From NCBI RefSeq assembly GCF_030518235.1, contig NZ_JAULSA010000002.1:760239-824238 (forward strand): a DNA stretch of 64,000 nucleotides. Direction: 5' to 3'. Shown here piece after piece: positions 36,733 to 46,219 of this stretch (position 1 is the stretch's first letter; every line of letters starts with the position of its first letter). A model generated the notes under the pieces. That model was not told where the DNA came from. It worked only from the letters and a program-made list of their open reading frames with translations, and did not search any database. The position numbers were made by a program, and so were the translations under genes. Source of the stretch: Saccharibacillus sp. CPCC 101409. GTDB taxonomy: Bacteria > Bacillota > Bacilli > Paenibacillales > Paenibacillaceae.

Positions 36733-37080
36733 AAAAAGCTTTCGTCCGGGCGCAGAAATAATCTGCGCGAAGGACGAAAGCTGTGAAATGCGCTTCCGCG
36801 GTACCACCTTGTTTGACGGCTTGCGCCGTCCGGCTCGCTTCCCCGTTAACGGAGGGAGACCGTCCGGACTTGTTCGCCCGGAGCGCTCGGGGGTAGGTTT
36901 CGGAACGATCCGCACCGTAAATTCTTTCAGCCAAAGACGAAGATTGAAACCGATGAGGTTAGAATCTTCGGCTCGGGAACGCAGAGAAGCACCGGATAAA
37001 GTGCGAACTGCGTTCCGATAGAAGACTAACTCTGTTCAAAGGTTGAAATTTTCGTCCGATTGGAATTTACTCTCTGTAAA
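36733..37080 (-). promoter_or_regulatory. T-box riboswitch leader of proBAC
   Basis: Read on the minus strand, the T-box sequence AGGTGGTACCGCGG lies at 36809-36796. It is followed by a terminator hairpin AGCTTTCGTCC...GGACGAAAGCT with a T run at 36782-36733. Stem I is closed by CAGAGA (about 37076) and TCTCTG (about 36982). A CCG triplet at 36995-36993, on the 3' side of stem I, is a candidate proline specifier, but the loop was not folded, so this is tentative. Uncharged tRNA should stabilise the antiterminator and switch on proB. The stretch 37081-37169 upstream probably holds the promoter; no clear hexamers were found. Confidence 0.9.
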
Positions 37081-37169
37081 GGCGAATACGTTCGTACTGG
37101 TCCCGTCATTGCGGTGTAACGTTTGGTTTTTCCTAGAATAGCACGCAGGCCGCCGTTAGGCAAGATGCC

Positions 37170-38090
37170 TCAAGGAAGCGAAAGCCGCTGCTCCATCGTG
37201 CGACGCAGCGTATCGGTGAACGCTTCGGCCGCTTTGGACAGCGAGCGTCCGCGCCGGTAGGCGATTACAAGCGTGCGGCTCGGCACCGGATCGGCCAGCG
37301 GCAGATAAACGGGAAGCAGCTCGCTGCGCTTGGCCCGGGCGACGAAGCGGGGGACGAGCGTCACGCCCATGCCCGCGGCCACCAGAGACTGAAGCGTCTC
37401 CATATTGCTGCTTTCGAATACCACATGAGGTTCGTAGCCCGCTTCCCGGCACAGATCCAGTACGATCTTGCGGAACCCCTGCCCCTGCTTGAGAATAATA
37501 AACGGCTCGTGCTCCAGCTCGCGCATGCTGACCCCGGCCAGCGGATAAGAGCCCGATCTCAGCGCGAGGCGGTGGCCGGGCGGAACGGCGAGATCGATCG
37601 GCTCGTCGGCGATCGGCTCGTAATCGAGCGTCGGCTCGTTTAGCGGGAGCGACAGCAGGCTGATATCCGATTTGCCGCTCGCCGTCAGCCGTTCCAGATT
37701 GTGAGAGGTGTCTTCTAGCAGCGTCACGTCGATGCCGGGATAGTCCGTGCGGAACGCGGGCAGCACATGCGGCAGCAGATGCGAGCCGGTGATCGGCATG
37801 CTGCCCACGGTAATCCGTCCTTTGCGCAGCTGCGAGATGTCTTCCATTTCGACGCGCAGAATTTCCATTTCGTCCACGATCCGCTGCGCCCGCTTCATGA
37901 ATTCCATGCCGGCGTGCGTCAGCTCGACGGTACTCGTATTGCGCTGGAACAGCAGCACGCCCAGCTCTTTTTCCAGCTTGGAAAGCTGTTGGCTGAGCGA
38001 CGGCTGGGCAATATGGAGCTTCTCCGCGGCCCGCGAGAAATTGCGTTCGGCGGCGATCATCAGCGCGTATTGCAGTTGTCTAAGTTCCAT
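37170..38090 (-). CDS. LysR-family transcriptional regulator
   Basis: 306 residues. The N-terminal winged helix reads LRQLQYALMIAAERNFSRAA, then LHIAQPSLSQQLSKLEKELG, the LysR signature. The C-terminal two-lobe substrate-binding domain starts near residue 92 (ITVGSMPITGSHLLP). It is transcribed away from leuC, with phased inverted half-sites between them, so it is the likely regulator of leuCD; the effector might be a pathway intermediate such as isopropylmalate (inference). The start at 38090 follows GGAAGGAAG. No terminator was seen between its end and the T-box promoter region. Confidence 0.9.
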   Translation of the reverse strand: MELRQLQYALMIAAERNFSRAAEKLHIAQPSLSQQLSKLEKELGVLLFQRNTSTVELTHAGMEFMKRAQRIVDEMEILRVEMEDISQLRKGRITVGSMPITGSHLLPHVLPAFRTDYPGIDVTLLEDTSHNLERLTASGKSDISLLSLPLNEPTLDYEPIADEPIDLAVPPGHRLALRSGSYPLAGVSMRELEHEPFIILKQGQGFRKIVLDLCREAGYEPHVVFESSNMETLQSLVAAGMGVTLVPRFVARAKRSELLPVYLPLADPVPSRTLVIAYRRGRSLSKAAEAFTDTLRRTMEQRLSLP

Positions 38091-38147
38091 GATGGGTCTT
38101 CCTTCCGTCGATTGTTTCGGATTGCTTTTTGCTGCACCGTTAACTTT

Positions 38148-38173
38148 ATAGGCACAACCTATCGCGATTATAG
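38148..38173. promoter_or_regulatory. candidate LysR-type binding site between lysR and leuC
   Basis: ATAG (38148), CTAT (38159) and ATAG (38170) are each 11 bases apart, about one DNA helical turn. The first two form the dyad ATAGG-N5-CCTAT, which also satisfies the T-N11-A pattern of LysR-type operators; the second pair form CTAT-N7-ATAG. The site lies in the divergent intergenic region, close to where the lysR promoter should be (TATAAT on the minus strand overlaps the right-hand half), so autoregulation is plausible. Confidence 0.6.
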
Positions 38174-38285
38174 TTATTATATCTTGGAACAATGAGTCAT
38201 GACCATGTTATATTTAATCCAATCTAAAAAGCCGGCGGCGCGCAGGCGTCCGGGTCGGTACCAATCCAGCGCGGGGGGAACAAAC

Positions 38286-39707
38286 ATGAGCAAAAAGACA
38301 TTGTACGAGAAAATCTGGGACAATCACGTCATCTATCAAAAAGAAGGCGAACCGAGCATCATCTATATCGACCTGCACCTGGTGCACGAAGTGACTTCGC
38401 CGCAGGCGTTCGAAGGTCTGCGCCTCGGCGGCCGCCAGGTCCGCCGTCCGGACCGCACGTTCGCCACGATGGACCACAACGTGCCGACGACCGACCGCTT
38501 CAATATCAAAGACCCGATCTCCAAACAGCAGATCGATACGCTGACGCAGAACTGCAAAGACTTCGGCGTCAAGCTGTTCGACCTCGACACGATCGACCAG
38601 GGCGTCGTGCACGTTATGGGACCGGAACTGGGCTTGACCCATCCGGGCAAAACGATCGTCTGCGGCGACAGCCATACCTCCACGCACGGCGCGTTCGGCG
38701 CGCTGTCGTTCGGGATCGGCACGAGCGAAGTGGAGCACGTGCTGGCGACCCAGTGTCTCCAGCAGGGCAAGTCCAAAACGATGGAAGTCCGCTTCGTCGG
38801 CAAACGCAAACCGGGCGTAACCGCCAAGGACATGATTCTGGGCGTCATCGCCAAATACGGCACCGACTTCGCGACCGGCTACGTATTGGAGTACACGGGC
38901 GAGTCGATCCGCGAGCTGACGATGGAAGAACGCATGACGGTCTGCAATATGTCGATCGAAGGCGGAGCGAGAGCGGGACTGATCGCGCCGGACGAAACGA
39001 CGTTCGCTTACATCAAGGGCCGCGAACACGCGCCGCAGGGCGCGGCATTCGAAGCGGCGGTGGCCGATTGGAAAAATCTCGTTACCGACGAAGGCGCCGG
39101 GTACGACCGCGTCGTCGAATTCGACGTCGACTCGCTGATTCCGCAGGTCACCTGGGGCACCAGCCCGGGCATGGGCACGGATATCGATTCCGTCGTGCCG
39201 AACCCGGCCAACTTTACGACGGAGAACGAACGCCGCGCGGCCGAGAAAGCGCTGGAGTATATGGATCTGGCGCCGGGCACGAGAATGTCCGACATTCCGG
39301 TCGACTACGTCTTTATCGGTTCCTGTACCAACGGACGGATCGAAGATCTGCGCGCCGCGGCCGAAGTGGCCAAAGGCTATCAGGTATCGGCGAACGTGAC
39401 CGCGATCGTCGTTCCGGGATCGGGCCGCGTCAAGCTGCAGGCCGAACAGGAAGGATTGGACGTCGTATTCCGCGAAGCCGGTTTCGAATGGCGCGAGGCG
39501 GGATGCAGCATGTGCCTGGCGATGAACCCGGACGTGCTGCAGCCGGGACAGCGCTGCGCATCGACGTCGAACCGCAACTTCGAAGGCCGCCAGGGCCGCG
39601 GAGGACGCACCCATCTGGTCTCGCCGGCTATGGCCGCCGCAGCCGCGATCCGCGGACGATTTACCGATGTTCGCGACTGGACGTTCAAGACCGAAGTCGT
39701 CAGCTGA
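38286..39707 (+). CDS. leuC: 3-isopropylmalate dehydratase large subunit
   Basis: 473 residues, aconitase family; with LeuD it isomerises 2- to 3-isopropylmalate in leucine synthesis. Cluster ligands are visible as the Cys in [13 protein letters not shown] and the two in [11 protein letters not shown]. The substrate-side block [13 protein letters not shown] is intact. ATG 38286 follows a G-rich site at 38275-38280; an in-frame ATG at 38199 lies in the regulatory region. leuA and leuB are not in the window, so the leucine genes are split. Confidence 0.95.
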   Translation: MSKKTLYEKIWDNHVIYQKEGEPSIIYIDLHLVHEVTSPQAFEGLRLGGRQVRRPDRTFATMDHNVPTTDRFNIKDPISKQQIDTLTQNCKDFGVKLFDLDTIDQGVVHVMGPELGLTHPGKTIVCGDSHTSTHGAFGALSFGIGTSEVEHVLATQCLQQGKSKTMEVRFVGKRKPGVTAKDMILGVIAKYGTDFATGYVLEYTGESIRELTMEERMTVCNMSIEGGARAGLIAPDETTFAYIKGREHAPQGAAFEAAVADWKNLVTDEGAGYDRVVEFDVDSLIPQVTWGTSPGMGTDIDSVVPNPANFTTENERRAAEKALEYMDLAPGTRMSDIPVDYVFIGSCTNGRIEDLRAAAEVAKGYQVSANVTAIVVPGSGRVKLQAEQEGLDVVFREAGFEWREAGCSMCLAMNPDVLQPGQRCASTSNRNFEGRQGRGGRTHLVSPAMAAAAAIRGRFTDVRDWTFKTEVVS

Positions 39708-39739
39708 CCCGACTATTCCCGAAAAGAGGAGACTAATCT

Positions 39740-40342
39740 ATGGAAGCATTCAAACAATTAAACGGGCTCGTCGCTCCGGTGGACCGGGTCAATGTCGATA
39801 CGGACGCGATCATCCCCAAGCAGTTTCTGAAACGGATCGAACGGACCGGCTTCGGCCAGTTCCTGTTCTTCGAATGGCGCTTCGACGAAGCGGGCAGCGA
39901 AATCCCTTCGTTCGAAATGAACAAACCGCGCTATCAGGGAGCGGAAGTGCTGATCTCCCGCGCCAACTTCGGCTGCGGTTCGTCCCGCGAACACGCGCCG
40001 TGGGCGATCATGGACTACGGATTCCGCTGCGTCATCGCGCCTTCGTTCGCCGATATTTTCTACAACAACTGTTTCAAAAACGGCATCCTGCCGATCAAGT
40101 TGTCCGAAGAGCAGGTTCAAGATCTGTTCAGCCGCACCGCCGAGCACGAAGGCTACCGCCTGAATGTAAACCTTGAAGACAAAACGCTCACCGACGAATT
40201 CGACCTCAAGATCGATTTCGACCTGGACGAACACCGCCGCCAGTTCCTGCTGCAAGGCCTGGACGACATCGGCCTGACGCTCCAGCACGAAGACGCGATC
40301 TCCGCCTTCGAAGCCAAACGCAGCGAGCGGGTTTACGCCTGA
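39740..40342 (+). CDS. leuD: 3-isopropylmalate dehydratase small subunit
   Basis: 200 residues, the swivelling domain that closes on the LeuC active site. The family block [15 protein letters not shown] near residue 75 and the N-terminal [16 protein letters not shown] are both intact. It follows leuC by 32 bases with AAAGAGGAG before the ATG. Two successive hairpins follow, ending the unit. Confidence 0.95.
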   Translation: MEAFKQLNGLVAPVDRVNVDTDAIIPKQFLKRIERTGFGQFLFFEWRFDEAGSEIPSFEMNKPRYQGAEVLISRANFGCGSSREHAPWAIMDYGFRCVIAPSFADIFYNNCFKNGILPIKLSEEQVQDLFSRTAEHEGYRLNVNLEDKTLTDEFDLKIDFDLDEHRRQFLLQGLDDIGLTLQHEDAISAFEAKRSERVYA

Positions 40343-40732
40343 CCAAGTAGGGCAGGAGACTTCCGCACATTCGAAAGCCCGCAGCTTCCGCTGCGGGCTT
40401 TAAGGCGTTGAGAAGGTTCATATAAAAATTAAAAAAAGCCGCTCCGCGAAGAAGGCTTTTTTGTGAGAAAGCTAATCTCTGCAAGGCCTCCACGCCGATA
40501 TGAAATAAAGGGAAAACTCCGAATTTCGGACATGCGAAAAAAAACGCCGCAACTTTCCAAAAAAGTCCGCGTCTAAGGTAACGTGAGCAACTGTCGGGAT
40601 GGCAAGGGTTCGGAAGCGGTCCAAAAGGCGTTTGGGAGCAAGCGCGAGTAGGATCGTAGCCGTTTGTCTCTATTTTTAAACGAGACAAGCGGGTATTCCG
40701 GCGAAAAAAGCGAAAAATGGTAGAGGTGGACA
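40343..40732 (+). other. 390-base gap after leuD with two terminators and an inverted repeat
   Basis: At 40374-40402, AAAGCCCGCAGC and GCTGCGGGCTTT form a hairpin with a weak T run. At 40431-40463, AAAAAGCC and GGCTTTTT pair, followed by more T residues. Upstream of the amidase gene, TTGTCTC (40664-40670) and GAGACAA (40682-40688) form a 7-bp inverted repeat with an A/T loop, possibly an operator or leader hairpin. No small gene or known riboswitch was recognised. Confidence 0.6.
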
Positions 40733-42145
40733 ATGAAAAAGTACGGTTTAGCGGCAATGATGGCGGTCCTGATGCTGATGTTCTTGCTCCCGCATACGGG
40801 ACAAGCGGCATCCTCGGGAACCAAAGTGTATCTTGACAACCGGCAGCTGACGAACGCGGAAGCAGTTCTGGTCGGCGGATCGACAATGGTCCCGATTCGG
40901 GTTTTGTCCGAAGAACTCGGCTACCAGGTGATCTGGGATCAGAAAGCGCAGCAGGTCGCGATTATCGGAGAAGCGGGTCAAACCGTACTCACCATTAACC
41001 AGAAAACGGCTCAGGTAAACGCTCAATCCGTGACGCTCGACCAACCGGCGATCGTCCAGAATTCGACGACCTATGTGCCGCTGCGGTTCGTGAGTACGCA
41101 GATGGGCCTTCAGATCAAGTGGAACAACGCGGCCAAAACCGTGTATTTGACTTCTGCGGCCGGAGCGGGCGGGGGTTCGGTCGGGGTAACGGTGCCGGGC
41201 ACGACCACGCCGGTTACGACGACTCCGGCCGATCCCGCTTCGGGCGCGGCGGAAGTGAACGCAATCAGCTTCAGCGACAATCGTCTGATGATCTCGCTGA
41301 GCAAAGCCGTAACGCCGCAGGATTCGGTGCTGACGGGCAGCGACCGTATCGTCGTCGATCTGCCGAATGCCAAGTTCGGCGCGGCTTTCGGCGGCGGCAT
41401 GAAGCTGGGCGACGTTTCGACGCTTAAAGTAACGGATGCGGCGAACGTTTCGCAGGTTCGTTACTCGCTGTACAGCAGTTCGCCTTCGACGGTGCGTGTC
41501 GTGATCGACCTCAAGAGCGCGAATGCGTACAAGCTGACGACCGAAGGCACGGCTATCTTCGTCGCGCTGGACAAAGTGGCGGGAACGCCGAACACCAGCG
41601 TGGGCGGCAACGGCAAGAAAGTAATCGTGATCGACGCCGGACACGGCGACCAGGACCCGGGCGCAGTCGGCCCGACGGGCGTAAGGGAAAAAGACGTCAA
41701 TCTGGCTATCGCGCTCAAACTGGAAAAAATCCTCAAGCAGAATTCGAAGATCGACGTGGTGATGACGCGCAGCGACGACACGTTCCTCGAACTCAAGGAG
41801 CGGGTAAAAGTCGCCGAGAACGTCAAAGCCGACGTATTCCTGTCGATTCACCACAACAGCGGATCGTCTTCGGCGAGCGGCACCGAAACGTATTATCAGC
41901 GCGCCGACAGCAAATCGCTGGCGACCACGCTGCATAAGTATCTGGTAGCGGCGACCGGCTTCAAAGACCGCAAAGTCCAGTACGGCAACTTCCACGTGAT
42001 TCGCGAAACGACGATGCCGGCCTCGCTGGTCGAAGTCGGATTCGTCAGCAACGCGGCGGAAGCGGCGCAGATCAGAACGGACGCTTTCCAGCAGAAAGTC
42101 GCGGAAGCGCTGGCCAAAGGACTGCTCGAATATCTCGGACTGTAA
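40733..42145 (+). CDS. secreted N-acetylmuramoyl-L-alanine amidase
   Basis: 470 residues. The signal peptide spans about 1-25 (cut after GQA). A copper-amine-oxidase-N-like domain pair at about 30-140 shows STMVPIRVLSEELGY and TTYVPLRFVSTQMG. A Thr/Pro linker and an AMIN-like beta domain follow at about 172-280. The catalytic Amidase_3 domain starts near 297, with zinc residues in DAGHGDQDPG, a Glu in REKDVNLAIA, SIHHNSG, and the catalytic Glu in SLVEVGFVSN. It cleaves the lactyl-peptide amide bond in peptidoglycan and should act outside the cell on the wall. This domain order is common in Paenibacillaceae. The next gene encodes an SLH surface protein, but a terminator separates them. Confidence 0.92.
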   Translation: MKKYGLAAMMAVLMLMFLLPHTGQAASSGTKVYLDNRQLTNAEAVLVGGSTMVPIRVLSEELGYQVIWDQKAQQVAIIGEAGQTVLTINQKTAQVNAQSVTLDQPAIVQNSTTYVPLRFVSTQMGLQIKWNNAAKTVYLTSAAGAGGGSVGVTVPGTTTPVTTTPADPASGAAEVNAISFSDNRLMISLSKAVTPQDSVLTGSDRIVVDLPNAKFGAAFGGGMKLGDVSTLKVTDAANVSQVRYSLYSSSPSTVRVVIDLKSANAYKLTTEGTAIFVALDKVAGTPNTSVGGNGKKVIVIDAGHGDQDPGAVGPTGVREKDVNLAIALKLEKILKQNSKIDVVMTRSDDTFLELKERVKVAENVKADVFLSIHHNSGSSSASGTETYYQRADSKSLATTLHKYLVAATGFKDRKVQYGNFHVIRETTMPASLVEVGFVSNAAEAAQIRTDAFQQKVAEALAKGLLEYLGL

Positions 42146-42182
42146 GCAGCATACGCATCAAACATTACAATTCTTTCATACA

Positions 42183-42226
42183 TTCGCCGCCGGCAGGAAA
42201 GTTATACGCCGGCGGCGAATTTATTG
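42183..42226 (+). terminator. intrinsic terminator after the amidase gene
   Basis: TTCGCCGCCGGC and GCCGGCGGCGAA form a 12-bp stem around a 13-base loop, followed by TTTATTGTTTT. Confidence 0.8.
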
Positions 42227-42269
42227 TTTTAAGCTAAATCGCTGTTTAATGTGGGGAAGGGGAAAAAGC

Positions 42270-45026
42270 ATGAAGAAGTTCAAAACCAACCGTCGGCAGT
42301 CGTCCGGCCAATCCGATAAACGCAAGGTGAATCCGGTGGTGCCGGCCGTGCTGGCCGTTGTCATGGGCGCGAGCGGGGGCTCGTTTGCTCTGGCGGCCGA
42401 ACCGGCGGGAACGACAACGGCGGCTGTAACGGCAGCCGGCGCTTCGGCGTTCGGCGACGTGGCTGCCGGCCACTGGGCGGAGAAACATATCTATAAGCTG
42501 GCTTCGCAGGGAATCGTGCTGGGGCAAAGCGGCAAATTCAAACCCTCGGACAATATCACCCGCCAGGAAGCGATCACGATGGCGATCCGGTTCAGCGGCG
42601 CGGAGAAAGAATTAGGCAGCGCCGATACGGCCGTTCTGCCGGACGGGTTGACCGTCAGCGCTTATTTTAAACCGTATGTCGATCTGGCGCTGGATAAAGG
42701 ACTGATCAAATCCACGGAGGAGAGCGACGTCGACGGCAAATCGTGGGGCGCGCAGCCGGCGAGCCGCGAATGGGTGACCAAGCTGATCGTGCGGGCGATC
42801 GGCAAAGAAAGCGAAGCGCTGCTGAGCTCGTCGGCCACGTCTTTTGCGGATAATGATTCGATCTCCAAAAGCAATCTGGGCTATGTCAGCACGGCGGTCA
42901 AGCTCGGAATCGCTCACGGGATGGCGAACAACAAGTTCAATCCCGTCGGTCTTGTAACGCGCGCCCAGATGGCGACCTTTTTCAGCCAGGCCGAAAGCTA
43001 TATCACGCCTGCATACGACGGAGCGGCGACCGGGATCGTAACGGCGCTGACGCCGAACTCCGTTACGCTGTACGCGGACGGGCGCAGCCTGTCTTACTCG
43101 CTCGACGCGGGGACGGGATACTTTACTTCCGCTTCCGACAAAAGAACCTCGGCTTCGGAGCTCAAGCTGTATACCAAAGTGATGGCGGCGGGAGCGGGCG
43201 GCAGAGCCGGCTATATCGAAATCGTCGATCCGCAGGCGCAGGTCGAAACGATCGGCGGGGAATTTGCGCGCACGACGGGCGGAAACACGCTGTGGCTGGC
43301 GACCGACAACGGCTACGACCCGTACGCGTACGACGCATCGGTTTCGTTCACGGACCAAAACGGCGGTACAATCGACCCCCTGAAGCTTGCGGCCGGAAGC
43401 CGGCTGTCGCTGCTGCGAGAAACGTATTCGGGCCAGCATAAGATCCTGGCCGTTCAGGTCATGTCCGGCAACGTGAGCAAGACCGACACCGGAACGGTAA
43501 CGGGCACGGACGCGGCTTCCGGCACCGTGACATTCGTCGGATCGACGGGACAAAGCGAACAGTACAAGCTCGATTCCTCCTCGATCATCCGATATCAGAG
43601 CGAAATCCTGTCGGCGGCGGATCTCAAAGCGGGCAGCAAAGTCCGTTATACGATTGAAAACAATACGGTCCGCACGATCGAAGTGACGGAGAGCGTAGAG
43701 CGCACGATCACGGCTTCGCTGTATCAAAAAGCGGCCGACGGCTCCACCGTTACGTACAAGACCGATTCGGGCGCGCTGGAGGTCAAGCTGCTGTCGGATA
43801 AAGCGATCGTCGTGGTGGCGGGCAAGAACGCGGCGCTGTCCGATCTGATTGCGGACAAAGCCCAGGGCGACCGGGTGGAACTGACGCTGAACGCAAGCGG
43901 CGAAGTTACGCGAATCGTCGTCAAGAACCGCGAAGCGACCCAGCTGTCCCATGTGACGGTCAGCTCTTACGACGCGGCGACCGGCGTGCTGGCCGTGATC
44001 GACGCGAGCGGCAAACCGTACGCGTTCACCGTCGACGGCAGTACCCGCCTTGTCTACAATGCGGCATCGACGACGCTTAAAGGCCTGGAGTCGCAGCTGA
44101 TCAAAGGCCGTCAGGTCAACCTGACGGGCGTGGGCAGCCGGCTGCTGTCGCTCGAAGTCGTCTACAAATACGAAGGCACGGTCGATTCGATCAACAACGC
44201 GACTTCGGTGCTGACATTGAAGCTGGACGACGGTTCGCTCGTCAAACTGCCGTTCAGCTATACCGGAGTGTACGTCCAGGTGTACGGCATCAATACCGCC
44301 GTTTTGTCCGACGTCAAAGCCGGCGATCGGGTAACGGCTTCGCTGTACACGGACCGCATGCTGCTGCAATCGGTGGCGGTGCAAACCACGAAGCAGTTCA
44401 AAGTGACGAATCTGTCTCCGTCGACCAATCGTTTGACGGTGGAGCTGAACGGAACCTCGTCCAGCCTGTACGTCGAGAATTCCGCGATCGTCAACGCGCA
44501 GGGAGCGGCGATCGGATACGCGGGACTTGCAGTCGGCAATCTGGTCGACGTTACGTTTGGCGGAGCCGACGCATCGAAAGTCCGGCTGTCCGACAGCGTG
44601 AAGGGAACGGTCCTGAATGTCGATACGACCGGCAAAACAGTCACGATCCAAACGTCCGCGGGAGCGACCCGCATGTATTCCGGCGCGAACGCGGCGCTGA
44701 ACGTGGTCCAAAACGGTTCAACCCTGTCCGGGTTCTCCGTCCTGAGAGCCGGCGACCACGTCCAGGCGGTCGTGCAGCCGGACGGCGGCGCTTCCCTGAC
44801 TTTATTTACGACGCTGAGCCGGAATTTCTGGAAATACGATGCTTCTTCGCAAACGCTCTACGTCAAGCGCGCGGCGGGTTCGTCGGAAAATTATATGTTC
44901 CAGGTGTCTCCGGAAGCCTGGATTCATCAAGGAACGACGAATATCAACGTGCAATCGCTCGCCGGAGATGATAAAATTGTATTGTATTTGAACAACAACG
45001 TCGTATACGAGCTCGAGAAACCATAG
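42270..45026 (+). CDS. S-layer-homology (SLH) domain surface protein
   Basis: 918 residues. A long basic N-terminus precedes a hydrophobic signal segment (about 24-43). Three SLH domains follow at about 53-250: FGDVAAGHWAEKHIYKLASQG, a middle copy with FKPYVDLALDKGLI, and a third with VSTAVKLGIAHGM. SLH domains hold proteins to pyruvylated wall polymer. The rest is a series of beta-rich repeats of about 60-75 residues with phrases such as AASGTVTFVG and AATGVLAVID, rich in Ser, Thr and Val; no catalytic motif was seen. ATG 42270 follows AAGGGG; an ATG at 42249 precedes the site. Confidence 0.88.
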   Translation: MKKFKTNRRQSSGQSDKRKVNPVVPAVLAVVMGASGGSFALAAEPAGTTTAAVTAAGASAFGDVAAGHWAEKHIYKLASQGIVLGQSGKFKPSDNITRQEAITMAIRFSGAEKELGSADTAVLPDGLTVSAYFKPYVDLALDKGLIKSTEESDVDGKSWGAQPASREWVTKLIVRAIGKESEALLSSSATSFADNDSISKSNLGYVSTAVKLGIAHGMANNKFNPVGLVTRAQMATFFSQAESYITPAYDGAATGIVTALTPNSVTLYADGRSLSYSLDAGTGYFTSASDKRTSASELKLYTKVMAAGAGGRAGYIEIVDPQAQVETIGGEFARTTGGNTLWLATDNGYDPYAYDASVSFTDQNGGTIDPLKLAAGSRLSLLRETYSGQHKILAVQVMSGNVSKTDTGTVTGTDAASGTVTFVGSTGQSEQYKLDSSSIIRYQSEILSAADLKAGSKVRYTIENNTVRTIEVTESVERTITASLYQKAADGSTVTYKTDSGALEVKLLSDKAIVVVAGKNAALSDLIADKAQGDRVELTLNASGEVTRIVVKNREATQLSHVTVSSYDAATGVLAVIDASGKPYAFTVDGSTRLVYNAASTTLKGLESQLIKGRQVNLTGVGSRLLSLEVVYKYEGTVDSINNATSVLTLKLDDGSLVKLPFSYTGVYVQVYGINTAVLSDVKAGDRVTASLYTDRMLLQSVAVQTTKQFKVTNLSPSTNRLTVELNGTSSSLYVENSAIVNAQGAAIGYAGLAVGNLVDVTFGGADASKVRLSDSVKGTVLNVDTTGKTVTIQTSAGATRMYSGANAALNVVQNGSTLSGFSVLRAGDHVQAVVQPDGGASLTLFTTLSRNFWKYDASSQTLYVKRAAGSSENYMFQVSPEAWIHQGTTNINVQSLAGDDKIVLYLNNNVVYELEKP

Positions 45027-45059
45027 ATCCGTCTCCACAGGCTGCCAGGTACGGCCAGG

Positions 45060-45105
45060 CCGGCTCGGCGCGAACGCTACCGTTCGCGCCGGCCGGTTTG
45101 TCTTT
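45060..45105 (+). terminator. probable terminator after the SLH protein gene
   Basis: GGCGCGAACG and CGTTCGCGCC form a 10-bp stem around CTAC, extended by CCGGC/GCCGG, then TTTGTCTTT. Confidence 0.75.
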
Positions 45106-45156
45106 GGAATCGGAACTTTGTTCTCTCCCTCGGAAGCGCGGAAAAGGATTGGAGCC

Positions 45157-45828
45157 ATGACGAATCCGAAAGTCAGACATATTCTGGATACGATTGCCGG
45201 CATGTACCCGGACGCGCACTGCGAACTGAATCACCGCAGCGCGTTCGAGCTGACGATTGCGGTTCTGCTGTCGGCCCAGTGTACGGATGCCACGGTCAAT
45301 AAAGTCACGCAGGACCTGTTTCAAAAGTATCATGCGCCGGCCGATTACGTTGCCGTTTCGCGCGAGGAACTGGAACAGGATATCCGGCGAATCGGACTGT
45401 ACCGCAACAAGGCGAAGCATATTCAAAATCTTTGCCATCTGCTGCTCGAGCAGTACGGAGGCGAGATCCCGAGCGCGCACGACGAGCTGGTCAAACTGCC
45501 CGGCGTCGGACGCAAAACGGCGAATGTGGTCGTGTCGAACGCATTCGACGTGCCCGCGATCGCGGTCGATACCCATGTGGAGCGGGTATCGAAGCGGCTG
45601 TCGCTGGCTGCGGAAACCGATTCCGTACTCGAAGTCGAGAAAAAGCTGATGAAAAAAGTGCCGAAGGAAGAATGGACGATCACGCATCACCGTCTGATTT
45701 TCTTCGGCCGGTATCACTGCAAGGCGCAGTCCCCGAACTGCCAGGTTTGTCCGCTGCTCGACGTCTGCAAAGAAGGCAAAAAAAGAATGAAGACGTCGAC
45801 GGTGCGCAGAAGCCGCAAATCGGGATAA
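45157..45828 (+). CDS. nth: endonuclease III
   Basis: 223 residues; a DNA glycosylase/AP lyase for oxidised pyrimidines in base excision repair. The helix-hairpin-helix LVKLPGVGRKTANVVVSNAF carries the catalytic Lys, and VDTHVERVSKRL the catalytic Asp. The cluster loop C-x6-C-x2-C-x5-C (CKAQSPNCQVCPLLDVC) is complete. ATG 45157 lies after AAAAGGA and GGAG. In B. subtilis nth directly follows dnaD; here about 21.7 kb lies between them. Confidence 0.95.
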   Translation: MTNPKVRHILDTIAGMYPDAHCELNHRSAFELTIAVLLSAQCTDATVNKVTQDLFQKYHAPADYVAVSREELEQDIRRIGLYRNKAKHIQNLCHLLLEQYGGEIPSAHDELVKLPGVGRKTANVVVSNAFDVPAIAVDTHVERVSKRLSLAAETDSVLEVEKKLMKKVPKEEWTITHHRLIFFGRYHCKAQSPNCQVCPLLDVCKEGKKRMKTSTVRRSRKSG

Positions 45829-45883
45829 AAGCCGAATCGCCGCGAGGCGGCTTGAAAATTCAATGAAAAAGAGGATGGACAGA

Positions 45884-46150
45884 ATGGAAAACATGAGATG
45901 CGTAACGGTATACACCAACGAGTTTGAAAAATTTTCGGATATTTTCGAGCAGGTACTGATCAGCGATATTCCCGAAAACGAAGACACCGAAGTCGAAGGC
46001 GTAACCGTCGGCTCCGTCAGCGATATTCCGGAAGAGTATATCGAGCAAATGCGAGTAAAGCCGGAAGTCGTGGTTATGCGGGACAAAAAACGCGGAATTA
46101 CGATTCTGCAGCACGGCAAAATCTTCGAAATCTTTATTCCATCCGTTTAA
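45884..46150 (+). CDS. small conserved protein of unknown function
   Basis: 88 residues, acidic, with no signal or membrane segment. The readable core is MRCVTVYTNEFEKFSDIFEQ and an ending KRGITILQHGKIFEIF. I recall similar short proteins in Paenibacillaceae under an unhelpful cell-division enzyme name, which the sequence does not support. The start at 45884 is set by AAAGAGG at 45868-45874; other in-frame ATGs lie at 45863, 45875 and 45893. It sits between nth and the dynamin gene, 55 bases after nth and without a terminator, so it may be co-transcribed with nth. Confidence 0.7.
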   Translation: MENMRCVTVYTNEFEKFSDIFEQVLISDIPENEDTEVEGVTVGSVSDIPEEYIEQMRVKPEVVVMRDKKRGITILQHGKIFEIFIPSV

Positions 46151-46219
46151 TCGTCTGCCGCCGGGCCGAAGCTCGGCCGCGGCGGACAGCATAAATCGGC
46201 ATCGAACCTGGAGGAGCAT

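Noticed and set aside
40343..40732. Riboswitch (cyclic-di-AMP type) before the amidase gene
   Set aside because: Cell-wall hydrolase genes often have one, but none of the conserved sequence blocks could be found.
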